Source of the DNA: Frankiales bacterium
Lineage (GTDB): Bacteria > Actinomycetota > Actinomycetes > Mycobacteriales > SCTD01
Length of the DNA stretch: 6,846 nucleotides
Direction: 5' to 3'
NCBI GenBank assembly: GCA_025965755.1
Contig: JAOPWI010000020.1
Coordinates: 1-6,846, forward strand
Notes under the pieces: generated by a model
Database searches by the model: none
What the model was told of the DNA's origin: nothing
What the model saw: the letters and a program-made list of their open reading frames with translations, nothing else
In this document: positions 1 to 6,427 of the stretch, piece after piece
Layout of the letters: each line of letters begins with the position of its first letter
Numbering within the stretch: position 1 is the first letter of the stretch
Position numbers and translations under genes: made by a program

Positions 1-596
1 AGGCGGGCGCGCGGGGCCGGCCCGTCGCCGGCTGGCCGGGGACGGGGCAGCGGGCTCGTGCAGGTGCCCGGGCGGTTTCCGGGCGTGCTCGGCCGGCCAG
101 GCGGTGCAGTACCGACCCGGCCGTCGGTCTGGAGAAGGTCCATCATGCCTCCTGAGGGTCCGCGCCAGCGCCGTCACGGTGGCGCGGGGTCAGCGGTGCA
201 GGACGGGGCGAAGGCGCCGGCGGCCGGCGCGCTCGGCCGGGGCGCGGCGTCAGGGGCCGGACGCGAGCTCGCAGTCGCAGGCATGCGGCGCGTCAGGCGG
301 TGCTGCCGGCGATCTCCCGGTGCCGGCTGCCGCTGCTGATCGCATCGGGCTCCCCTTCCGCGCCGGGGGGCTGGAACGCCGGTGTGGTTCCCGGCCGACA
401 GGCGTGCCACACCCCGACTCAGCGTGCGCCCTGAAACGCGGCCGTTTCAGGCGTGCGGACAGCCGGATCGGGGTGTGGCCAACAGCGCCACGGGTGTCGC
501 CTCGCCGCGCGGCGGCCGGAACGTCACCGGACCTCGGCGCCCGCCGGCCACCCACCCCCGCGCGCCGCGGTCGGGGCGCGGAGGCCTGCGTCGCGC
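1..596. other. Gene-poor region with no supported coding sequence
   Basis: No reading frame here gives a recognisable protein. The long open frames on both strands are Arg/Pro/Ala/Gly-rich and lack the third-position G/C bias of the real genes, as expected of chance open frames in GC-rich DNA. Two weak start signals overlap near 141-153. On the minus strand AGGAGG (148-153) precedes paired ATG codons (first bases 146 and 143), opening a Pro-rich frame that runs off the left edge. On the plus strand GGAGAAGG (131-138) precedes an ATG at 145 that would encode 64 residues ending at 339. Neither product resembles a known family. The only strong structure is the nested dyad at 406-479. Confidence 0.6.
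406..479. promoter_or_regulatory. Nested inverted repeat, possible operator or structured RNA
   Basis: Two almost concentric perfect dyads are present. The outer arms GCCACACCCCGA (406-417) and TCGGGGTGTGGC (468-479) are 12 bp. The inner arms CCTGAAACG (430-438) and CGTTTCAGG (443-451) are 9 bp around a 4-base centre. The inner site has the size and 9-4-9 symmetry of a TetR-family operator, which is inference. A further copy of GGTGTGG at 381-387 could pair with CCACACC (407-413) instead of the outer right arm, giving two mutually exclusive hairpins. No T-tract follows on either strand, so a simple intrinsic terminator is less likely. The dyad ends about 135 bases before the thioesterase start at 615. 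Confidence 0.55.
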
Positions 597-614
597 ATGC
601 CAGGATGCGGCCTC

Positions 615-1412
615 ATGACGAAGGCCCGAACGTACTTCCAGCGGCAGGGTGAGCACACCTTCACCGCCACCGAGCATGTGAGCGGCGCCTGGGACGTCGC
701 CGAGCAGCACGTCGGCCCCGCCCTGGGCCTGCTCGTGCACCTGGTCGAGACCGACCGGGACGCTCGCGGGCGGGGCGCCCTCGTCGTCGGCCGCCTGTCC
801 TTTGACATTCTCGGGACCATGCCCGTCGGGCAGGTCAGCACGTCCGTCAACGTCCTCCGACCCGGCCGCACCATCGAGCTCGTCGAGGCGACGCTGACCT
901 CGGCGGGCCGAGACACCGTGCGCCTGCGCGCCTGGCTGCTGCAGCCCTGCGACACCTCGGGCGTCGCCGGCACGGCGCACGAGCGACTGCCTGCGCCGCA
1001 GGAGCTGCCCGCCTGGGACCCGACGTCGGTCTGGCCCGGTGGGTTCCTGGCGTCCGCCGAGGTCCGGCGCGCGGAGCTCGAGCCGGGTCGCGCCCGCTAC
1101 TGGGTCCGCACCGACGTACCGCTGCTGGCGGACGAGCCCGTCAGCCGACTGGCGCGAGCGGCGGGGCTGATCGACATCGCGAACGGGATGACGGTGCGCG
1201 TCAGCCCACGCGCGCTGGCGTTCCCCAACGTCGACCTGACCGCGCACCTGTTCGGCGAGCCCCGCGGCGACTGGGTGGGGTTCGACACGACCGTGTCGTT
1301 CGGTAGCGGCGGCCTCGGCGTCACGAGCAGCGTGCTGCACGACGAGCAGGGACCGTTCGGCGTCCTGGCACAAGCGCTCACCCTGCGCCCGTTGCCCTCC
1401 GGAAAGAGCTGA
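615..1412 (+). CDS. Acyl-CoA thioesterase, double-hotdog (TesB-like/4HBT_3) family
   Basis: A 265-residue protein predicted to hydrolyse acyl-CoA thioesters to free acid and CoA in the cytoplasm. The N-terminal hotdog (about residues 15-110) carries the W-x(5-7)-HVGPALGLLVH helix region and the strand PVGQVSTSVNVLRPGRTIEL. The C-terminal hotdog (about 140-260) has the helix around LADEPVSRLARAAGLIDIAN and the terminal pattern NVDLTAHL...W...D...G...Q.LTLRP. D207 and Q253 sit where TesB-type enzymes have their Asp and Gln; the third (Ser/Thr) residue cannot be placed with certainty. Length is normal for the family. ATG 615 has AGGA nine bases upstream. An in-frame ATG at 597 (adding MPGCGL) has GGAGG at a longer 12-base spacing, so the start is not certain. 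There is no signal peptide. It converges with the lactonase gene. The physiological acyl chain is unknown. Confidence 0.82.
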   Translation: MTKARTYFQRQGEHTFTATEHVSGAWDVAEQHVGPALGLLVHLVETDRDARGRGALVVGRLSFDILGTMPVGQVSTSVNVLRPGRTIELVEATLTSAGRDTVRLRAWLLQPCDTSGVAGTAHERLPAPQELPAWDPTSVWPGGFLASAEVRRAELEPGRARYWVRTDVPLLADEPVSRLARAAGLIDIANGMTVRVSPRALAFPNVDLTAHLFGEPRGDWVGFDTTVSFGSGGLGVTSSVLHDEQGPFGVLAQALTLRPLPSGKS

Positions 1413-1416
1413 CGCC

Positions 1417-1448
1417 CGGCCAGCGCGGCGGGCCGACCACGCTGGCCG
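1417..1448. terminator. Hairpin between convergent genes, likely bidirectional terminator
   Basis: Perfect 9-bp arms CGGCCAGCG (1417-1425) and CGCTGGCCG (1440-1448) enclose a 14-base loop. The hairpin fills most of the 47-bp gap between the thioesterase stop (1412) and the lactonase stop (1460), where a terminator serving both strands is expected. There is no T-tract on either side. GC-rich actinobacteria often use such tract-less hairpins, but termination is inferred from position and structure. Confidence 0.55.
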
Positions 1449-1459
1449 CGGCTCCGTAG

Positions 1460-2350
1460 CTAGGGGCGGCCGGCGTGCGGGACCTCGACCCGGCAGGAGA
1501 TCAGGCGACCTTCCCGCGCGGCACTGCGTGCGGTGCGGTCGGAGTCCGGCGCAGTGCAGATGAACAGGGTCCGGCCGTCGGGGCCGCCGAGCATGCAGGC
1601 GAACGCACCCGTACCGACATGGATCTCCTCCTGCACCTCGCCGCCCTCGCGGACGCGCAGGACCCGCCCGCCGAACGCATCGGCGATCCAGAGCGACCCC
1701 TCGGCGTCCAGGCCGCAGCCGTCCGGGGCGACCACGAGCTGCCCCATGGCGGCCTCGAGGTCCGTCTCGGTGGGCAGGTCGCCGAACGACGCCCACACGC
1801 GCCGGTTGACCAGCGAGCCATCCGGCGCGACGTCGAAGGCGGTGACCCGGTTGCCGAACGACTCGTCAACCAGCAGGACGCCGTTGTCGGTCAGGACGCT
1901 GCCGTTCGGGAACCACATGTCGTCGGCGACCTGGGTCACCGTCCCGTCCGGGTCCACCCGCAGCAGCACGGTCGGAGCGACCGGAGCGTGGTTCATGAGA
2001 TCGAAGCCGAAGTTGCCGACGTAGGCCCGTCCCTGCGCGTCGACGACCATGTCGTTGGGGTCGCCGCCGACGTGCGCCGACAGATCGGCATGGGTCACCA
2101 GGCGCCCGTCCGCCTCGCGGCGCAGCAGCCGGTGGTCCCGCTGCGAGATCACCAGCAGGCGCCCGTCGGGCAGCCAGCCGAGCCCTGAGGGCTGCCCGGG
2201 AACCTCCGCCTCGAGGCGCAGGTCGCTGCCGTCCTCGCGGGCCGACAGGACCTGGTGCGTGTAGAAGTCGGACACCCAGATCCGGTCCTCGTGCCAGCGC
2301 GGGCACTCCAGGAAGGACAGGCCCTCCAACACGGTCGTCATCTCGCGCAT
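1460..2350 (-). CDS. SMP-30/gluconolactonase/LRE-family hydrolase
   Basis: A 296-residue six-bladed beta-propeller of the SMP-30/gluconolactonase family; members hydrolyse sugar lactones or other lactones using a bound divalent metal. Visible family signatures are LECPRWHEDRIWVSDF (about 14-29) with E15 as likely metal ligand; GDPNDMVVDAQGRAYVGN (96-113) with N99 at the substrate-side position; FPNGSVLTDNGVLLVDES (147-164) with N149 as metal ligand; and PDGCGLDAEGSLWIADAFGGRVLRV (209-233) with D210 as the likely catalytic/metal Asp. All expected ligands are therefore present. Length is typical and there is no signal peptide. The start is ATG at 2350 with GAGGTG four bases upstream; an in-frame ATG three codons later is possible. 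It is divergent from LLM oxidoreductase 1, suggesting a shared regulatory region. The substrate is not determined; Drp35-like or luciferin-regenerating activity would also fit the fold. Confidence 0.88.
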   Translation of the reverse strand: MREMTTVLEGLSFLECPRWHEDRIWVSDFYTHQVLSAREDGSDLRLEAEVPGQPSGLGWLPDGRLLVISQRDHRLLRREADGRLVTHADLSAHVGGDPNDMVVDAQGRAYVGNFGFDLMNHAPVAPTVLLRVDPDGTVTQVADDMWFPNGSVLTDNGVLLVDESFGNRVTAFDVAPDGSLVNRRVWASFGDLPTETDLEAAMGQLVVAPDGCGLDAEGSLWIADAFGGRVLRVREGGEVQEEIHVGTGAFACMLGGPDGRTLFICTAPDSDRTARSAAREGRLISCRVEVPHAGRP

Positions 2351-2379
2351 ACGTCACCTCGCCGATCGCTCGCTGGGCT

Positions 2380-2421
2380 CGCCGTCCCGCGGACTGTCGC
2401 ACGGAGTGCGAGGGGACGGCG
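2380..2421. promoter_or_regulatory. Nested inverted repeat in divergent promoter region
   Basis: Outer arms CGCCGTCCC (2380-2388) and GGGACGGCG (2413-2421) form a perfect 9-bp dyad. Inside lies TCGCAC-GGA-GTGCGA (2397-2411), a 6-bp dyad with a 3-base centre. The element begins 30 bases upstream of the lactonase start and lies about 180 bases upstream of the LLM start. It could be an operator serving both divergent genes or a hairpin in the lactonase leader. A competing pairing exists: GCTCGCCG (2377-2384) matches CGGCGAGC (2443-2450). No convincing -10/-35 pair was found in the 2351-2598 gap. Confidence 0.4.
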
Positions 2422-2598
2422 CAGGGTGACCGGCGAGGCGGTCGGCGAGCACGAGCCCCGGTGTCGCTCCGCCGCCGGCAGAGACCGAGATGCGGGACGC
2501 GCCGGACGGTGACGCCCCCGTGCCGTGGAGTGCTCGGCCGCGGGGTACGGGGTCTTCCCTGCCGCCTTCGGCCAGCGCCGGCCGGGCAGCTGACCCGG

Positions 2599-3606
2599 AT
2601 GTCTGGGACCCTTCCGGTCGTGACGCCGGACGACCTGCCGCTGCTGGGCTTCGGCCTGCCGGTCTCGGGGAGCTGGGCGACCCCGGCGACCATGGTTCGT
2701 GTCGCCCGTCGAGCCGAGGCGCTGGGCTATGCGTCCCTGTGGTCGTTCCAGCGCGTCCTCTACCCGGACGAGAGCCGGAACCGGCATGGCGACGCCGCCC
2801 GGAACCCGGCCGCCCGCCCCAGCGATGACGCGTCCTACCGCGCGGTGCACGACCCGCTGATGCCGCTCGCGTACGTCGCCGGGCACACGACCAGGATCCG
2901 GCTGGGCACAGCGACCGTGTGCGCCCCCTTCACCGCACCCGCGCTCCTCGCGAAGGCTCTGACGTCCCTCGACGTGCTCAGCGCCGGCCGGCTGACCGTC
3001 GGGCTCGGCATCGGCTGGATGCCGCTCGAGTACGCCGCCGCCGGCATCCCCTTCGCGCGGCGCGGAGCCAGGATGGAGGAGTACCTGCGCTGCCTGGAGG
3101 CCTTGTGGACGCAGGACCCGGTCGAGTTCGCCGGCGAGTTCTACACCGTCCCGCGCTCCCACACGGGTCTTGCGCCGGTCCAGCGGCCCCACCCGCCCGT
3201 TCTGCTCGGCGGGGCAGCGCCCGCCGCGCTGCGGCGTGCTGGCCGGCTCAGCCAGGGCTGGATCAGCAGCAGCCGGCAGGACCTCGCCACGATCGGCACC
3301 TCGATCCGGACCGTCCGCGACGGGGCGCGCGAGGCCGGGCGCGATCCAGCGGCCGTGCACATCCTGGTGCGCGGTCTGGTCGAGCTCCTGGACGAGGAGC
3401 CCGACGGACCCCGTCGACCGCTGCAGGGAACCCGCGGCCAGATCCTGGCGGACCTGGCCGACCTACGGGCCCAGGGGGTCACCGAGGTCTTCCTCGACCT
3501 GAACTTCTCGCCCCGGGCCGGGTCACCGGACGTGGACGCCGATCAGGCCACCGCGTACGCCGACCGCGTCCTCGACGCGTTCGCCCCGCGCAGCCTCCGG
3601 GGCTAA
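2599..3606 (+). CDS. LLM-class oxidoreductase, probably F420-dependent (luciferase-like), copy 1
   Basis: A 335-residue TIM-barrel protein of the bacterial luciferase-like monooxygenase superfamily. The N-terminal barrel strand LLGFGLPVSG (about 15-24) is followed by ARRAEALGYASLWSFQRVLYP (36-56). TTRIRLGTATV (97-107) and the most diagnostic block, LSAGRLTVGLGIGWMPLEYAAAGIPFARRGARMEEYLRCLEALW (127-170), follow. HPPVLLGGAAPAALRRAGRLSQGW (198-221) and a C-terminal LADLRAQGVTEVFLDLNF (286-303) complete the fold. This pattern resembles the F420-dependent TIGR03619-type clade, so hydride transfer or monooxygenation with F420 is likelier than FMN, but the cofactor is inferred. ATG 2599 lacks a clear Shine-Dalgarno sequence; a GTG at 2620 is an alternative just before the first strand, and leaderless translation is possible. 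The protein has a single lysine (K119). It is divergent from the lactonase and convergent with the second LLM gene. Confidence 0.87.
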   Translation: MSGTLPVVTPDDLPLLGFGLPVSGSWATPATMVRVARRAEALGYASLWSFQRVLYPDESRNRHGDAARNPAARPSDDASYRAVHDPLMPLAYVAGHTTRIRLGTATVCAPFTAPALLAKALTSLDVLSAGRLTVGLGIGWMPLEYAAAGIPFARRGARMEEYLRCLEALWTQDPVEFAGEFYTVPRSHTGLAPVQRPHPPVLLGGAAPAALRRAGRLSQGWISSSRQDLATIGTSIRTVRDGAREAGRDPAAVHILVRGLVELLDEEPDGPRRPLQGTRGQILADLADLRAQGVTEVFLDLNFSPRAGSPDVDADQATAYADRVLDAFAPRSLRG

Positions 3607-3635
3607 TGGGACCGCAGCATGATCGGTTCTGAGAT

Positions 3636-4622
3636 CTAGGAGGCCTCGACCTTCGGCATGATGTCGTTCTTGAGGCGCTTGAGGTCGTCGAGGGTCTTGG
3701 ACACCGGCACGTCCGCGAAGGGCGGCCACAGCAGAGGCATCGTGAGGCCGGCCTCCTTGTAGCGCTTGAGCATGTCGGTGATCTGCTGCTCGGTGCCGAC
3801 CAGGATGTTGGAGACCTTGCGGTTGTCAGTCTGGTCGACCTCGGTGTCCGTGATCGTGAACCAGATCATGCTGCACATGTCCAGGTCGTCGATCGACTTC
3901 CCGAGCTCGCCCAGCTCCTGGGCGATGGCCGTCCGCCACTCGGTCAGCTCACGGGGGGTGTCCTGGATGCCGATCCACCCCGAGAGGCCATACTTCGCCA
4001 CCCGCGTGGCGGAGCGCTTGGCGTCCTTGAGCCCGCTGAAGTAGATCGGCGGGAAGGGCTTCTGCAAGGGCTGGTGACCGAAGCCGGCTGGCTCGAAGTC
4101 GGCGAACTCGCCGTGGTACTCGAAGATCTCGTTCTGCCAGATGCCCTGGCAGATCTCGATCGTCTCCCGCACGTGCGCGTGCCGCCGCGGGAAGAGGTGG
4201 GCCGCACTGGCCGCTGCGAACTCCTCGGGCATCCACCCCGCGCCCAGACCCACGTTCAGCCGGCCGCCGGACAGGTGGTCGATGGTCGCGCACTCGGCGG
4301 CGAAGACGCCGGGCGAGCGGTAGGGCGTGTCGGTGATGCTCATGCCGATGCGGACCTTGGAGGTCCGGGCGGCGAGCCAGGGCAGGAGCGGCCAGCCCTG
4401 GAACCACTTGCCCTTGGCGGCCACCGGCATCTGCAGCGGGAACTGCTCCATCATCCCGAACGGGAACGTCATCTCGGAGCGGTCGGACGCCTCCGGCACG
4501 ATGATGCGGTCGAGCGTCCACACCGAGTCGAAGTCGAGCTCCTCGGCGAGGTCGGTGAGGTCGGCGAGCTCCTTCACCGTGACGTGGTTGCGAAAGTTCG
4601 GCAGGTACAGGGCGAGCTTCAC
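3636..4622 (-). CDS. LLM-class oxidoreductase, F420- or flavin-dependent, copy 2
   Basis: A 328-residue luciferase-like TIM-barrel oxidoreductase. MKLALYLPNF opens the first strand, AEELDFDSVWTLDRIIVPE (26-44) the second, and RTSKVRIGMSITDTPYRSP (86-104) the third. The hallmark block LSGGRLNVGLGAGWMPEEF (117-135) is followed by FPPIYFSGLKDAKRSATRVAKYGLSGWIG (190-218) and LVGTEQQITDMLKRYKEAGL (274-293). The start is GTG (first base 4622) with AGGAGG at 4627-4632, four bases upstream, a strong signal. It shares the fold block with its convergent neighbour but is clearly divergent from it. It has 17 lysines against one in the neighbour and a lower apparent G+C, so it is probably not a recent duplicate. 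The ligase gene ends 117 bp upstream on the same strand, suggesting co-transcription. Cofactor and substrate are not determined. Confidence 0.88.
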   Translation of the reverse strand: MKLALYLPNFRNHVTVKELADLTDLAEELDFDSVWTLDRIIVPEASDRSEMTFPFGMMEQFPLQMPVAAKGKWFQGWPLLPWLAARTSKVRIGMSITDTPYRSPGVFAAECATIDHLSGGRLNVGLGAGWMPEEFAAASAAHLFPRRHAHVRETIEICQGIWQNEIFEYHGEFADFEPAGFGHQPLQKPFPPIYFSGLKDAKRSATRVAKYGLSGWIGIQDTPRELTEWRTAIAQELGELGKSIDDLDMCSMIWFTITDTEVDQTDNRKVSNILVGTEQQITDMLKRYKEAGLTMPLLWPPFADVPVSKTLDDLKRLKNDIMPKVEAS

Positions 4623-4626
4623 GGGG

Positions 4627-4632
4627 CCTCCT
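4627..4632 (-). promoter_or_regulatory. Strong ribosome binding site fixing the GTG start of LLM 2
   Basis: AGGAGG on the minus strand lies four bases before GTG (4622-4620). No ATG in the vicinity has a comparable site, and the encoded MKLALYLPNF matches the canonical first strand of LLM proteins, so the GTG start is well supported. Confidence 0.75.
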
Positions 4633-4696
4633 CAGCGGCCTCGGGGACAGGCGAGCAGCGCGGGCGCGTCACCCTCCGACGACGGAGAGATCGAGT

Positions 4697-4732
4697 GTGA
4701 CGTACCTAACAGCACGGCCCGGGTGGCGTCCA
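4697..4732 (-). promoter_or_regulatory. Weak candidate promoter with overlapping imperfect palindrome
   Basis: In the 117-bp gap between the ligase and LLM 2, the minus strand reads TGGACG (4732-4727), then 18 bases, then TAGGTA (4708-4703), a poor match to a housekeeping promoter. The -10 overlaps GTTAGGTACGTCAC (4710-4697), an imperfect 14-bp palindrome with 10 of 14 symmetric positions that could be a repressor site. On the plus strand, CGTCAC (4667-4672) and GTGACG (4697-4702) form a further dyad flanking a CTCCG-ACGA-CGGAG hairpin (4674-4687). LLM 2 may therefore have its own promoter as well as read-through from the ligase. Confidence 0.25.
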
Positions 4733-4739
4733 GAAGAGG

Positions 4740-6278
4740 TCACGGCGCACCGCCGTCCTGGAGCTGTTGCCTGAGCTCCCGCTTGAGAACCTTGCCGTAG
4801 GCGTTGGTCGGCAGTCGGTCGACGAAGCGGTACTCCTTGGGGCGCTTGAACCGCGCGATCCGGTCCAGGCAGGTCCGGTCGAGATCCTCGACGGCGGGCA
4901 GGGCGCCGCTGGCTGCCACGACGAAGGCCACCACCGCCTCCCCCCATTCACGGTCGGGTCGGCCGACGACGGCGACGGCCTGCACCGCGGGGTGGCTCAG
5001 CAGCGCCTCCTCGACCTCGCGGGGATAGATGTTCATGCCTCCGCTGATGATGAGGTCCTTGGACCGGTCGCGCAGCGTCAGGTAGCCGTCGTCGTCGAAG
5101 CTGCCGACGTCACCGGTGTGCAGCCAGCCGTCGCGGAGGGTCTGCCGGCTCGCGTCGGGCTGCTCCCAGTACCCGGCCATGACCACCTCGCCGCGGACCA
5201 CGACCTCGCCCAGCTCCCCCGCCGGGAGCTCGCGGCCCTCCTCGTCGACGACCCGCACCTCGACGTCGGTGCGGGGGAAGCCGACACTCGCCATGCGGTC
5301 GCGCCACCGCGGGTGCTCCCGGTCGGCATGGTCGGCCTTGGACAGGGCGGTGATGGTCATCGGTGTCTCGCCCTGCCCGTAGATCTGCGCCAGGCGCGGC
5401 CCGAAGACGTCGAGCGCAGCCTCGAGGTCGGCCAGGTACATGGGCGCTCCGCCGTAGATCACCGTCTTGAGCGGCGACAGGTCTGCGCCCGCGAGGGCCG
5501 GGTCGGCGGCCAGGCGCTTGACCATGACCGGCGCGGCGAACAACGACATCCCGGGCCACCGCTGCAGCAGCGTGGTCAGCTGCGTCCCGTCGAGGCCGCC
5601 CGACGTCGGGAAGACGCTGACCGCGCCACGGGCCACGTGCGGCAGGCCGTAGAGGCCGGCGCCGTGCGAGAGCGGCGCGGCGTGCAGGACGCAGTCCTGA
5701 GGCGTGATCGGGTCGATGTCGGCGAAGTAGCTGAGGGACATCATCAACAGGTTGCGGTGCGTGAGCGTCGCGCCCTTCGGCCGTCCCGTCGTCCCGCTCG
5801 TGTAGAAGAGCCACGCCGCGTCGTCCGGGGCACGGTCGACCAGGTCGGCCGGACCGGAGCCGGTCAGCCGGTCCCACTCCGGGCCTGGCAGCAGCACCGC
5901 GGCGGTCAGCCGTTCGAGGGCGGCGACCAGCGGTGTGACGTCGACCGCGTGCTCGTGGTCCGTCAGCACCACGGACGTGCCGCTGTGCTCGAGCACGTAC
6001 GCGATCTCCTCGCGGTGCAGCCTGGCGTTGACCGGAACCGCGACCAGGCCGGCGTGCCAGACCGCCCACAGGGCCTCCAGGTACTCCGGCCGGTTGCCCA
6101 TCACGATGCCGACGCGGTCTCCAGGCCGCAGCCCGAGACGCTCGCTCAGACCCGCGGCTGCCGCGGCCGTCCGGGCAGCGAACTGCGCCCAGGAGGCGTG
6201 CACCCGGGTGCCGTCGGCGAGCGCCGGCTCATCCCCGAACCGCTTGCCGTTGCGTTCGACCCACGACGCGAGGTTCAT
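4740..6278 (-). CDS. AMP-binding acyl-CoA synthetase (fatty/carboxylic acid:CoA ligase)
   Basis: A 512-residue class I adenylate-forming enzyme that activates a carboxylic acid with ATP and then forms its CoA thioester. Core motifs in order: P-loop YTSGTTGRPKG (159-169); GGAPM (276-280); YGQGETPMTIT (300-310) at the position of the usual YGxTE; GWLHTGDVGSFDDDGYLTLRDRSKDLII (384-411) with D390 and R405; the hinge and A8 region SGGMNIYPREVEEALLSHP (412-430); and NAYGKVLKREL (492-502), with K496 as the adenylation lysine. All catalytic elements are intact and the length is normal. The start is ATG at 6278 with AGGTGG five bases upstream; the frame stays open to 6488 but the extra residues resemble no family N-terminus. 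It resembles FadD-like acyl or aryl acid ligases; the acid is not determined. LLM 2 follows downstream. Confidence 0.92.
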   Translation of the reverse strand: MNLASWVERNGKRFGDEPALADGTRVHASWAQFAARTAAAAAGLSERLGLRPGDRVGIVMGNRPEYLEALWAVWHAGLVAVPVNARLHREEIAYVLEHSGTSVVLTDHEHAVDVTPLVAALERLTAAVLLPGPEWDRLTGSGPADLVDRAPDDAAWLFYTSGTTGRPKGATLTHRNLLMMSLSYFADIDPITPQDCVLHAAPLSHGAGLYGLPHVARGAVSVFPTSGGLDGTQLTTLLQRWPGMSLFAAPVMVKRLAADPALAGADLSPLKTVIYGGAPMYLADLEAALDVFGPRLAQIYGQGETPMTITALSKADHADREHPRWRDRMASVGFPRTDVEVRVVDEEGRELPAGELGEVVVRGEVVMAGYWEQPDASRQTLRDGWLHTGDVGSFDDDGYLTLRDRSKDLIISGGMNIYPREVEEALLSHPAVQAVAVVGRPDREWGEAVVAFVVAASGALPAVEDLDRTCLDRIARFKRPKEYRFVDRLPTNAYGKVLKRELRQQLQDGGAP

Positions 6279-6423
6279 GCGCGCCACCTCTCCCTGGAGC
6301 TGCGTCCCGTCGGCCGGATGCTGCCGCGGTGGCACTGGCAGGGCAACCTGGCGAGGACTACCGTCCCGCCATGCCTCGCCCGCAGAGCCTGACCCGGCTG
6401 CCCGTGACCGTGCAGGCCCCCCG
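6279..6423. promoter_or_regulatory. Divergent intergenic region with a plus-strand promoter candidate
   Basis: This 145-bp gap separates the ligase start (minus) from the PPOX gene start (plus) and must hold promoters for both unless either is leaderless. On the plus strand CTGGCA (6335-6340), 18 bases, then TACCGT (6359-6364) resembles a housekeeping promoter, with a TANNNT -10 element. Its predicted start point falls on or next to the ATG at 6371. No convincing minus-strand promoter was found. Confidence 0.3.
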
Positions 6424-6427
6424 GTGA
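6371..6427 (+). CDS. Possible 18-residue leader peptide overlapping the PPOX start
   Basis: A short frame MPRPQSLTRLPVTVQAPR ends in TGA (6425-6427), overlapping the GTG start of the next gene (6424-6426) in a GTGA arrangement typical of translational coupling. There is no ribosome binding site at normal spacing. However, the TACCGT element at 6359-6364 would place the transcript start at about the A of the ATG, so leaderless translation is possible; this is common in actinobacteria. The peptide resembles nothing recognisable. It may equally be a chance frame. Confidence 0.25.
   Translation: MPRPQSLTRLPVTVQAPR

Noticed and set aside
406..479. Integron attC recombination site
   Set aside because: The paired arms are reminiscent of attC, but the conserved RYYYAAC and GTTRRRY ends are missing and no integrase or cassette genes are in view.
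104..652. 182-codon plus-strand frame in the left gene-poor region
   Set aside because: Composition is dominated by Arg, Ala, Gly and Pro, it crosses the 406-479 dyad, lacks a ribosome site, and overlaps the thioesterase start.
447..1796. 449-codon open frame on the minus strand across the thioesterase and the lactonase 3' end
   Set aside because: It spans two recognisable genes and their terminator hairpin, and its product is Arg/Gly/Ala-rich without any motif. It is an antisense and off-frame shadow.
3593..3644. GCCTCC/GGAGGC dyad spanning the convergent stops of the two LLM genes
   Set aside because: Only 6 bp with a 40-base loop and no T-tract; the arms lie inside the two coding ends. 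It is too weak to call a terminator, although one is expected there.
4767..6392. 541-codon open frame on the plus strand opposite the ligase gene
   Set aside because: The minus strand encodes an intact AMP-binding enzyme with every core motif. The plus-strand translation has no family features and is Arg/Val/Gln-rich, as expected from the antisense of a high-GC3 gene.
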